64,000 bases of DNA from contig NC_135568.1 in NCBI RefSeq assembly GCF_964340395.1, forward strand, positions 9,532,776 to 9,596,775. Reading direction: 5' to 3'. Position numbers and translations under genes: made by a program. The notes under the pieces are model-generated. The model was not told the origin of the DNA. It searched no databases and worked only from the letters and a program-made list of their open reading frames with translations. Origin of the DNA: Glandiceps talaboti (Eukaryota; Hemichordata; Enteropneusta; Spengelidae). Positions 13,041 through 25,700 of the stretch are shown here, piece by piece. Position 1 is the first letter of the stretch; each line of letters starts with the position of its first letter.

Positions 13041-13589
13041 CTCTTATTACAAATAAACTGGGTCGCTCAACTTGAAATCTCACAAAAGCAGTCCCTTGAA
13101 AGTACCAAGATAGCAAGTCAGAAAGAGGACATTTCCCAGGGTTCAATTCGTTCCCGTCCATGCAGAGCCCCATGACATTACTGATGTATGTCGACTTTTA
13201 GAAAAAAACGATTTCATTTCTCCTGTTAGGAAAGGCGTGTGATGTAAATTTTTGATGCAAACAATTATTAATCATATGCTTTACAGGAGGAATGAAGCTG
13301 ACTCATGGGACATGATGGTCACTCATTGGACATCCAGCCGGAAAGGCGGGAGGACTTCGAAAATTCTTGGATTCATTTCGGGGAGAGGGGGGGGGGGCTT
13401 GAATGTTTTTGAGAGCGCAGAGGGGGCTGCCAAAAAATTTGACCAACATAATTTCTCTCCCCCCCCCTTCCCGCCTGCCGTAAATTCTGACCCAAGCATA
13501 AGCGGAAACAACGACTGCATCTTTCACGACTGTCCGTGACGTTTCAGGCTATATGATATCGGTGTTCACGTGCTGGAACCCAGGATGTA

Positions 13590-13975
13590 TCCCTTTGGTC
13601 TAAATAGAGCCTGTTTTTTTTTCGAGCTGAAGAGTCTAAAACGGGCCCCACTTTGCATTATTTTCGATTTTGCTTCGATAGTCTAAAATGTCGTCCATTA
13701 TCCTTAACCAAATCATAACTGCATGTAATTTCCCCAAAACGTTACCTCCTAAGGAAAATGTATTTGGGTCTAAACTTTCATCTTTTAAAAACCTGTATAA
13801 TGGGGTATTGGTTTTTGGTCAAAGTGGCTCTGAAATTTAAATGGGGCCTGGGGTTTCCAGCACTGGCCACAACCCCCTACCAAAGCTGGCCACTAAGTAC
13901 CGTCACCCCGACCCCCTCCTCCTTTAAAACCCAAAATAGGTTGACCTACCCCTTATTCTAAAACACGGTGACCCT
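13590..13975 (+). repeat. Dispersed repeat family X, copy 2
   Basis: Same family as 8030-8395, with collinear blocks (AAACGGGCCC, GCATTATTTTCGATTT, GTATTTGGGTCTAAACTTTC, CCAAAGCTGGC). Followed by a CA microsatellite at ~13,987-14,063. Confidence 0.65.
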
Positions 13976-14028
13976 CCCCGTTCGCGTACACATATACACA
14001 CACACACACACACATACATGCATTCATA

Positions 14029-14069
<41 letters not shown>

Positions 14070-14154
14070 AGAACGGTGAATGTATGCTGCCAAATGGCTT
14101 ACTATGAGCAGTATATTTTTCCTATACGCTCATAATGATCTCTGGGAATCAAGG

Positions 14155-14475
14155 AATGAAGATTAAATTCATTGAGACATCTAAGGATTTTTTTAGTTGG
14201 ACGATAAATCAATATCGCCCTACACACTACCACAGACTGTCCAGTGTGTCCACATGTAACTGATTTATATGTAAAGGTTGAATAATTTAGCATTTGCAAC
14301 ATAAACATCAACATGGCCCAATCAGTAGATCTCTCCACGTAATCAGTCTCCTCCTGTCTCTCTCCCTCCTTTGATAACGGGTCCAAGAATCATAAATGAT
14401 TTAAAGGGTTATAGGTCAATTGGTCGTGATCCCTCACCTTTGTGTAGGTGGTGTTTTGAATGGGCCTCCTCAATA
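14155..14475. repeat. Diverged duplicated segment, copy 2
   Basis: Partner of 12,425-13,040. It ends with GATCCCTCACCTTTGTGTAG followed by GTGGTGTTTTGAA, as in copy 1. Confidence 0.5.
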
Positions 14476-14479
14476 TGTA

Positions 14480-15974
14480 CACATACAGACACAGACACAT
14501 AGACACACACACACGGGTGTGCACAAACACTCAGACTTCATCATCCCTCTTTGTTCCACTAAAAAAATAAACAAAATCCTTACAAATAAATGATGTCTGG
14601 GTGTGTGTAAACACATAATGTTTCATGACTCAAACCCACAGCTATCTTCATTTCTCCTGTGAAACATCCTTGATGAATTTATGATAGTTCCAGCCACTCT
14701 TTAAAAACAGCAAAACACACTTTAAACAAAGACAAACCATACTTGAAGTAAAAGATTGAATTTTAATATTTCTAAATCCCTAAAATATTGATAAAATTTA
14801 GTACAAAATACTCTAATTCTAGAAAAGGTCTCAAATTTGTAGATATGAAAATTGATAATATTCTTATTATAAAAATCATCATATTTATCAAAAATATCAC
14901 AATCAGATATCATTTTTATTTTTTGTGACATCACGTCACTTAGGCATTCATTTTACTATGTGTGCTACAGAATAACAATGAACAAACAAATTACATGATT
15001 AAAGTACTACTAAGTGATGACACTTTTAAGTGACTGCTTTTAAAAAATCAAAACATGTACATGTACATATAACTGCAATTATCCTAACAAAATTTGATTT
15101 GTTTGCTGTAAGCACTAAAATTGATAACATTTACTGGACATATTCCAGCGTCTGACGTGACCTCTGTGACTAGTTTGTCCAAAAATAAAACAAGTTTAAA
15201 AAAAGGAAAATTCCATCACATTGAAATATATACTAAAAACACCAGTTTAAAATAACTATTTCTTAAACACATTACATATTTACATACATTTGCACGACAA
15301 TCTAAATTTCATTTATTTTATAAGTTGTCAAGTATTCTGACCTTACATGACAGTGCTGTTATGCGTGACAATCAATGTAACATACTCTGCGTATTTGCAC
15401 ATGAGGTTGTGAGTTTTCTACAGCTGTACCTTCATGAGCAAATGACTGGAAGTGCAGCAGAAAACACTGTAAAACCCAATTTTAAAATAACTGAGTATCC
15501 ATGGTAACGTTTTGGGTTTAAAATACTATTACATAGCTTTAACCGAAACAACAAATTTCATAAAATATAACTGTTTTCACATTTCCTTATGGTCACTTTA
15601 ACACTCACATACAGATATACACAGTGTAGTACCAATGGTATGCATGTGCCGTGGTGCAAATTACTGCTAGGTTTATAATGAAATTCATAACATACAATAT
15701 TGCTGTATTCACATAATTTTAGCTCAGTATACATGTAACATGGAACACGCACATGTCCATTTGCTTATACAGGTATGTACTAATATTTGCATACAGGTAT
15801 GTACTTATATTTGCATACAGGTATGTAAAAATATTTTCGGTACTGGAGCACAGTTTAGACTGAAAGATCTGTCATTATTTCTGCTTATGTAACCACTCAT
15901 AATTATACTACATGCAGTTATAGCTAGTGCACAATGAGTGAGAGTTGCGTGAATTCCATAAAACTTCATTTTAA
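14480..15974. other. Intergenic, AT-rich; 3' flank of the death-fold kinase gene
   Basis: No coding exon recognised. AATAAA on the minus strand at 15,312-15,317, about 660 nt past the kinase-gene stop, is the nearest canonical poly(A) signal I see and could end its 3' UTR. A short triplication of TACAGGTATGTA lies around 15,770-15,830. Confidence 0.4.
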
Positions 15975-16754
15975 CTACACCACGTCTTCGTCAAAATACG
16001 GGTTCAGGCTGTCTCTGATTGTCCAGTTTAAGGCTGGGTCTGCATTGACATGATTGTCTGATTTCCTCTGACTGTCCAGTATGACCTTATAGGTGCACAG
16101 GAACAGTTCGGGATACTGGAGAAACACATCCGAACTTGGATTACTTCTAAGAACAGCAATCTGTGTAGTAAAAATATGGATGTTAGAATTATGTAGATTA
16201 GTTAGATTAATAATGTGACATGTGTTGTCTTATCTTACGGTATATCAAACCCATGATAGACACAAAATTTCAGTTATAAATCATGGGGTGAGGGGGGGGG
16301 GGCATTTCTGTATAAAATGATTTGGGAGGTGCCATTGAGCCCTCGAAACCCAACCTGTTGTCATACCACACACCCCAAAAATGGAGACCCTTCTCAGACC
16401 AACTGTATTGTTCAAAATAGATACTATACGGGTCAACGATACATGCAGATGACAGACTGTGATCACTAATACCCATCACTAACACCCACGAGTAAACCAT
16501 GAAGTGTGGAAGAGCATGATTGCCAATGCGAATCTGGAGTACAGTACTTAGAGACATACATATACCTTCATTAACCAGTGAAAATTAGGTATGTGCAAAA
16601 TAGCTTATTTCTCCTCCCAATGAAATCAAAGCCCTATACATACATGTAGTATTCAACCTTTTGGGGTTTCTTAAAACTTTTACCCACCCAGTCATGGCAG
16701 TCTATCTTGTCTGTTTCTTCAAGTAATTTCTTCCTAACTGCATTGTCGGAGTCC
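15975..16754 (-). CDS. Exons 12-13: truncated KEN-like C-terminal tail
   Basis: Exon 12 (16688-16754) encodes DSDNAVRKKLLEETDKIDCH and ends ..DW before donor GTGGGT. Exon 13 (15975-16160) starts IAVLRSNPSSDVFLQYPELF followed by LCTYKVI and ends at TAG (15,975-15,977). DW corresponds to the start of the KEN core (human IRE1 KMDW) and FLQYPELFLCTYKVI to its last helix (FTSRFPHLLAHTYRAM). The roughly 50-residue middle, which holds the family's LLR-x-x-RNKxHHY-type ribonuclease residues, is absent, and I find no exon for it in 16,161-16,687. The phase-0 join of exons 12 and 13 is open. Either the RNase is lost or the missing exon is not in this sequence. Confidence 0.65.
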
Positions 16755-19700
16755 CTGAAAACAGACAGTGAGAATATTTTCACCAGATGAAGATACTATA
16801 TCTAGCACAACTCTAACAAAATAATAAGACTAAAACATATGCAGTGATAAATGTAAAATGTGAACAATAATTTACTCTCAAACCAGAAAGACTATTAAGT
16901 TTCAATTAGTAGACATTAGGATTTTTGCATCTCAAACAACGATTTTTGCTTCGAATTATATAAACAAAATACAGACACTACCCTGGTACAACTAAAACAT
17001 CGAGGGATTGCCAAACGACTGTACGTATCATACACATTTTATGTTCCCTAAGAACAATTTAGATAGATAAGAAACTGGCTTAACACAGATCACTCAATAC
17101 AAATATAAACAACATCATCCAACCCCTACTGATACACAGACACACACACATCGTCCTTGGAACAAACAAACTATTGAAAGTCATCACATTGCAGGCTTAG
17201 ATTTGACACATACCGTATATGTGTATTAATTCAAAGTTACAAGTGATATGTGTGTACACATACAGTGCCTGCTTGTTGGCAGGAATGTGGTGTTGTTTAT
17301 ATTTGTAATGAGTGGTCTGTGGGAAGCCTGTTTCTTATCTCTCTAAATTGTTCTTAGGGAACATAAAATGTGCATGATACGCATAGTCGTTCGGCGATCC
17401 CTCACTGTTTTACCTGTAATAGCACACACACACATGAAACATAATTACATTTTATTTCATTGTGAACTCCAGTAAACAGTGCAGCTGTGTTTGAATCTTC
17501 CTTGTTTCACCTGACAGTTATGTTGCTTTGTGTTCACAGTGAGATAAAATGTGTTATTTTATATGCTTGCTTGCTATCACTATTGGCATTTTGTTTTATG
17601 TAATTCATTAAAAAAATTAATTATGTGGGACATAAAAAACATTGTGCTACCTATTTGCAACTCTGTAGTCACTCTGGTTTGGTAGTAACATTACTGTATT
17701 GGATCTGGATAAATAATTGGCATCGCCTCCTTAGGAGTATCACGCCAATGGGGGTCAAAGGTTAAGATATGAATACTACTGATTTAACTTAGTGAATTCT
17801 AAGTCTTGTCTTGAATGAATATGTTGAAGGCAATTCAATGACAGAAGAGGGTCGTGCATTCAGGTCAAGTCTGGTGAAAAATGAGTTCTTGAAAATTTCA
17901 GTTTTTTGAATCAACGTGTTTATATCTAGCTGGATGGAGTCGTGTACTCTTAGTTGGTGCGGTGACACACAGTTCACCTTTTCTGATTTTGTATAGATTT
18001 GTACGCTTTTCTACACCTTTGTAGGCCACTCAAGATTTTCAAGCATAGTTGTTACACTGCTATGTCGATTATAGTCACCACAAACGAATCTGGCTGCAGA
18101 CCGTTGTACTTTCTCCAGCTTTGTTCTGTTCTGTATATTGTACATGTACCGATAGTAGACTCAACTAGTTCTTTATTCCACAAAGTTTGCATGTACTGCA
18201 TGAAGTAATTAATAAAGTATTTCTTTTATAATGAATACAGCAACTTACCCTTTCTCTGATTCCTCTGCTACTGCATTAAGGAAAGCACTGCATCTTGTAG
18301 GTTCCCAAAAATAAGGATGTCTGGAAATACCAGTGAAAAGAATCATATTGAAAAAATATATAAGTAGCAATTAAGTAAAATTTTCCATCCATGACCAGTC
18401 ATAAGGATAATACTGCTGAGTTGTAAACCATATTTACATGAAAATGCATGAGCTGATAACATTATTGAGAAAAGGAACACAAAATAATGATCATTTTATC
18501 ATCTATTGTCATTATAAAGACCATCTAAGAATTATTTGTTCATAAATTTCTCATCATGTAATATTTTGGGGAAAAATATATTTGATATTCAAATTAATCC
18601 AATGCAAAATGGTGGGAATTCTGAGAAGAATGGTTTCTTTGCAAAGTTTGAAGAAAGATCTAGGTATCTCATGGTTTTTATGATTTGATTGGGTAGCTGG
18701 GTAAGTCTATGATAATCTAATTCACCCTGTATTTGAGTGCGTGTGTGTGTGTGTGTGTGTGCACAGTATGTGTCTCTGTATGTATGTATGTATGTCTGTA
18801 TGTATGTATGTATGTATGTATGTATGTATGTATGTATGTACGTACGTACATACGTATGTATGTACGTACGTACGTACGTACGTACGTACGCATGCATGCA
18901 TGCATTTATGTATGTATTTTTTTTTTATTTATTAATCTTTCATATACATGTACAGACACCATTTCAGTGCATTAGCACTGTTCTCCCAATGGAACCTGTT
19001 GAACCGGAGTATGTATAATAACACTATACAAATGAATAAGGCATCTTTTGTCTAATAATATATAAAAATACAAAGTGATGTTGTACCTAAGTACTTGATT
19101 GATAGACGGTCTATGTTGTCGTTCCATTTGTAGCATCCATGTTAACATGTGACATGCTCTCTTATCTTTCACTTTTTTCATGTTCTTTAATAACCCGTTA
19201 GAAATGTTGCTCGCTAATTGCAAAGGCCTTTCCATATTTCCAAATGGATGAAAACCACCAGATAGTATGTAAGCTGCTATCATCCCTGCAACCTATTGGC
19301 ATACAAAATTGAACATAGTCAAGATATTTTATGCCATAGGAAAGCCAAGTTGAATGTATTAGAACAAAGAATATGAAATTTACTCCCTACATCACAGCAA
19401 CATTCTTCTATATCATTCGTTCTCTGTGCTACTCAAAATGACAGAATCTCTGTTAGCCAGCAAATGCGATTTGGAGCACTTCCTTATCACTGTTCTGTGT
19501 TTGCTGCCAATATTTACGACTGATAATGTAGGCCCCAGATAACACCACACTGACGGCCCGACGTCGGCAAAATTGGGTCGGTGTGTCAACGTTTTCCCGA
19601 CGTCGGCAGAAGGTCGGCACATGCATGACGTTGATAATTGAAAGCATATAAAATGTGTTGTGTTGTCATTTTTCAATACTTGCCGTACTTGGGAAGCATC

Positions 19701-22700
19701 AATGAGGCTTTATTTCACAAGAATAACGACTAAAACAACCGTGTTAACTTGCCGAATGCCACCGTCGGGCCAACGTTGGCTGAACCATGCAACATACCCT
19801 GCGACTTGGTGCTCACGTGATTGTCACGATATGAATGTGTGAATATTGGGTCGGTGTGTCAACGTTTTCCCGACGTCGGCACATGCATGACGTTGATAAT
19901 TGAAAGCATATAAAATGCGTTGTGTTGTCATTTTTCAATACTTGCCGTACTTGGGAAGCATCAATGAGGCTTTATTTCACAAGAATAACGACTAAAACAA
20001 TCGTTTTAACTTGCCGAATGCCACCGTCAGCTCAACTATATCATGGAGCTACAAACCTGCGCTGTCGACTGGGTGATCACGTGATTGTTACGATGCGAAT
20101 GTATAGCACGCCCTCAAGATAAGAAGTGTCTTCTGGTTGACTGCCGCCAACTCGTCATCTCGTTTACTAAGCGTTTTAGGATTTGTTTTCATCTTGGTGA
20201 GTATATTTATCTTACATAATTACTGTCAAAATGACCATGAATATGTTTTATTGTCTAGATTGTTAAATAAGACGACAGAAATTGCGAAACATGGTATGTA
20301 TAGTTCAACGTGCACATTTGATAGCATGGGCGCGAGAATGATCGCACTGTGATCAGTAGCGTACAATACACAATATTAATGCCTTTTTCATAAATATTTT
20401 CAATTATCACGAAACAAAAACATACCAAATAGTAATACCAATACAATAAACTAAATTTCTATGTGATTGGGTAAGGTATAACTTCATGCGTTCGTCTTAC
20501 AGAGCCGATTGTATGTGATCCCGCTGTCTCGGAACGCGTATTGGGGTCACCATGGAAATGGACACGAAATAACCGTGTCTTTTCCATTCACCCTCCTCGT
20601 GTTTAAATTTTGTTTCCGCGCGATCCTTTAGGTCATACAAATGTAACATTGTTGCCATCATTTGCACCAGATTGTGAGCTGCAATTCTATACTCGGAACA
20701 ATAACATAACATGGCATTTTCGATGTGAAGGCATGGACGTTTGCACCTGAACGACTGGTGTTCAGAAAAATGTATGTTTTTTGCACTTGTGAAGTTTTTG
20801 TACTTGAAGTATATGTATGATTGGTGGTATAAATATGTGTAATGGAACAATTTATGTTGTATATTTTGCATACCTGTGTGTGGGCAGTATGGGGTCAAGT
20901 AATCATTGAGTGTGGTTGTTGTTAAAACTATAAGGGGACAATCATTATTTATTAGTATGGTGGATCCTGTATTTATTTTATTTTATTTGGAGGGGTAGGG
21001 GAGAGGTTGGTTTTTTTTTCCACAAAAAGGCTATCCTCCAAATGCCATGATATATATGGGAAGGTTCCATAAACCACCGGTCACTTTAGTGTGATAAATC
21101 AAGAGATTTGCTGGGTTTTCTCTGGGTTTTAAAATTTATTAGTAAAACAGCAAACTCTGTAAAAATATGCCAACATTTGACATTTTCTTTTATATTCTTA
21201 TGTAAAATTTACTAATGCTGAAAATTGAATATTAGTAAATTCCAGTTTTTAATAATTAATTTACTAATTAAGAATTATATCCATTATGATGACTGAATAT
21301 CCACAGGGAGGGAGTAATGTTCCTCCAATGTTCTTCTAGACTAATAGTCCTGTGATCTCTTTCCAAAAGTTGTGCTCTTCATATTGCTCTTGATTAGATT
21401 TTCCATTTCAAGTCTTGGATAAATGACTGAACTCATGGGTTCTTAATTACACACACCATGGTTTCTTCTCCGACATCATATCAGTGCAACTGTGCTTAAA
21501 ACTCTTCAGTGGATTTTCTCTCTTTCTCATTTTGCTTCTTCAACTGCAGTAAAGGAAATGATTGGTTAAAACTTAAAAATCTTTAAAGGTTATTTTACTT
21601 CTGTTGAAGGCCAAAGAATATCCATAAGAATACAAATATTTTAAAGATGCATCTGACTTGTGTTGTTGTGTTATAACGTTACGGATAGCTTTGAGCTTCC
21701 TCCACATGATGTTTGACTCTTGAAGGGTATGTTATTAAATAAATTGATAGGACATGTATTTAGAGCCAGTGCTGATATCTCAATATGCTAACTACATTAA
21801 CACTAAATGATTGGTAAGAAGGGGAGGGATGATACTCTCTTCAGATTATTGAAGTATTGAAATATTCATGTGAAAAATGGGATTACTCAGTTTCATAGAT
21901 GTACTGGTTCATTTCATTATATACATATATATAAATATATATATATAGTTTTGGTAGTACTGGTACTCTTTCTTGGTTGTAACTCGGAGTTTCACGCATA
22001 GTGCGATCATCAGACAACACTATCATCACGCACTATGCGTGAAACTCCGAGTTACAACCAAGAAAGAGTTCCAGTACTACCAAAACTATTGCGCTCTGCC
22101 ACTGCGGTATAGAGCACTGTCTTAGCAGATATATAAGCTATATAAGTTACAGCATCTCTACAAATAAATGGTGTTTGTAGTGATACGTAAGATTTCATAT
22201 GTATGAGCATTGAAGTAATACTGCCATGTTAGGAGCAAAGGTAAAAATGACAATTGATGAACTGCTTCAATTCATTAATTTATTGCAATAAAGTTTTGTA
22301 GCACTGTAAGTAATCCTGGATTGATTTCAATTCTAACTCAAGAATATCATTTGAAACCCCAAGTCTTCATAATGAATATTCAAATAAATGGTCAATTAAT
22401 TAAAAGTGGCCATATGAATGAGGACCGGGCATTTATATTGGATTTTTCATTTATAAAACATTTTTATCATTGCTTCCTATTTGGAAAATCAATGCAAAAC
22501 AATTTGACTAAGTCTGTGTTTGTAACTCAGTGACTGCAAAAATTACAAAAAATGAATGGTGTAAAAAGTTTGTTATTGAACATTACAACAATTGCATCAA
22601 ATGTATTGATCAACCAGATGAGTATCTGATAATGGATAAAATTTACAAGTGTGATTTCGATATGGTCATACTAAAAGATTTGTTTTCAGCAAACAACCTA

Positions 22701-25700
22701 ATTGTTTATCTAATATTTACATGAGGATCTCAAGTCAGCTGGGACTCATGGAAAAACGGGTTCATTACAGCATCAAGAAAGATACCAGTAACAGCTGTTC
22801 TGTCTGTCTTCTCAACTATAAAATGCATATTTAGTATTTTACACCTTTTCTTTTGTTTCTCTTGTACAGTCAAGTTGCAAGGACAAAAGATGCACTGAAG
22901 TAATAAGTATCTCATTGTCTATTCAGGCAATGTGTGACAACATCTATCTAAAGATAAACATAGACAATAGCTAGTAGACCTCTCCACTGTTTTTGGGATA
23001 AATTACCATGGTCTATTCAAAATATCCTGAAACAACACATGGCAATGCCAAGATCTTAATAAACATTTGTAACATCACAGACATACTGGGGTCACATATG
23101 GAAAGTTTGGAATCAGTTCTACCACCAAGTATTTAGTCACTATTGAAGAAATGCATGGATTTGCTGCATATATTAAAGAGTTTGAAAAGTTTCAAAAAAC
23201 AGTACTTGAACTAGAAATATAGCCCTAGCACAATCTGCCACATGTCAAGAATAATGATAAAAATTGTCACTCTTACCTTTGTTGTTCCAGTGAACTTGAT
23301 TTTGACCAAAAGTTGATCAGATCATGGAAGTAATATCAGCCATGGTCAAACAGAGAAACCACTATTGTGGAACCATCAGTAGACGTAGACATGAGATCAT
23401 CTTCGGTTAAAATTACACCAAAAATGGCAGAAAAGAGATCTCCTTTGCAAAGGCTGCTATAGCTAGGTAACTTGCTACATGCCAATGTGAAAATAAGTGA
23501 AAACTTGGCTAAAACTATGTATCAATGTGTGGCACCGTACTTTTACCAGTTGTTGTATGTGGTACAACTTCAGCAGAATTATGCTAAAGTTGACCTCTGG
23601 CCTTTCCACTCTTTCAACCAATAAGCATGCATGCTCATTGTTATGTAGTATACAAAACAGTGACACAATATTATATGTGTTTTGTGTTTGTACAAAGTAT
23701 GCACACTGCCCAGTGATACAGATGTACACATGTAGCAAGAACCAAACAAGGTCTGAGTTGCAGAGTCGGCACATACATAGTGCATATGACAATCAGAGTT
23801 TTTACACAAAAATATTATTGTTCCTAAAAAGAAAGGTAAATTTCATTTTGGTCAATCCCATCTCAAATTAACAAAAACAGTTACATTTTTTTATCTTACA
23901 TCATTATTTTTACCTACAAATAGGTGCATCGGCATAAAAATAATGATAATTTGTGTTTAGATAAAAAATGTACTCTGTGGATATTCCTGAAATTTCCCAA
24001 TGATAGTTGAATTTAATAGTCTTTGTGCTGACAATTTTGTACCCTGTTTTACCCAATATAAACTGAGTTTGGGATTTATAGATCCAAAAAAGACACGCTG
24101 TATCTCAGACTAGTGGTTTATAGTGGTTTGAGAGTGTATGTAGTCACTTCCTCTGTCTGTTGATTAATGTAATATGGATTCAGGCTACTGGGCTATATTT
24201 TCTGGATCTGCAATTTGACATTGCAGTTTGTTTTTGTGTGTGATGGATTCAGGCTACCGCTAGTACCAGGCTATATTTTCTGGATCTGCAATTTGACATT
24301 GCAGTTTGTTTTTGTGTGTGATATATATTTGATTCAGTTACATGCATCTGTTCTACAAGCAAGACAAATTTCCTGCAATAATTGCACATACATTGAAACA
24401 TTAATTTTCAGACACTGGTTCCAAAATATATAGATCTCGCGCTATTATGTTGTACCATATTTATGAGGTACTGGTATAAATTCATCCTGGGTTTATTGTA
24501 AATGCTGCATGATTCAAACTTTCTGCATAACCATTCTATACTAGTATGTGTTCCTCACAACTCCACCAAGTTCAGTCAGAGAGGAAAAGTTTGTTTTCTC
24601 CTAGGCAACATTACATTTTAAATCTACAGAATTCCTGTACTCCATACATGTCTATTGTATAGTCATGGGAACAGTTAGTAACTTAGTCATGAGAACATTG
24701 ATAGATGTATATACATTGTGTATTCCACTAGATAACTCTAATTATGCCCTTTATTAACTGTCAAAATGTTGACTAAGTTCATGGAAGTATAACCCTTCTT
24801 TTATGCTCAGTGTTTGAGATGTGCAGGATTAGCAGTCCGCTACTGGAGCTAATAGTAAAGTTTGTGCACAGGGGACAGCGAGCATGTAATCGATTGATTG
24901 ATTGATTATTTGGTCGAATGATTGATTGATTATTTTTTCCTTCTCTCCCTGGCTACTTTTCTCTCTTTCAACTAGTATATGATACTAGTTTATGCATGAT
25001 TGATTGTTTGTATAGGGTGTTATCCGCCAAAAGATTAGGCATAATGAACATTTTCACTGTAACCAATCATGGGATTAGGGGTGTTTTAATTTAGATAAGA
25101 AGAGAACAATTGACAAGGTGTCTTTATTTATATAGTAAAGATACAGTTGAAAGAGAGAAAAGTAGGCATATAGACAGTGTAGCCGACACGAAAATAGGGT
25201 ACACGAAAAAAAGAAAAAAATCATGGGGGGGGGGGGGTATGATGAACTTACTGCGTGGGCTGTAAGGTAGGGGGTGGCCCATTCCAAGTTATCAACTTAC
25301 TTCTGGAGTTACCAAGTTAGGGCTTGGCATCTAAGGTAGGGGTGCCATGGCCTATTCCAAGTTACCAACTTACTTAGTTACCAAGTTAGGGTTTGATCTC
25401 TAAGGTAGAAGGTGGCCCATTCCAAGTTACCAACTTACTTAGTTACCAAGTTAGGGTTTGATCTCTAATCTAAGGTAGAAGGTGGCCCATTCCAAGTTAC
25501 CAACTTACTTAGTTACCAAGTTAGGGTTTGATCTCTAAGGTAGAAGGTGGCCCATTCCAAGTTACCAACTTACTTAGTTACCAAGTTAGGGTTTGATCTC
25601 TAATCTAAGGTAGAAGGTGGCCCATTCCAAATTAAGTTACCAACTTACTTAGTTACCAAGTTAGGCCTTGGGCTAGAAGGCAGTAACTTGTTCTGATTGA

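Noticed and set aside
16270-16557. Open frame between the last two kinase-gene exons, considered as the missing KEN exon
   Set aside because: Its residues (including a G-run-derived Pro stretch) show no KEN pattern and no proper splice sites.
18589-19018. Tyr/His/Thr/Val-rich frames on both strands
   Set aside because: Translation of the TATG/TACG compound microsatellite.
22024-22064. Third hammerhead in the plus-strand arm of the 22-kb palindrome
   Set aside because: It has the GAAA and helix III parts but reads TATCATCA where CTGATGA is needed, so the core is broken.
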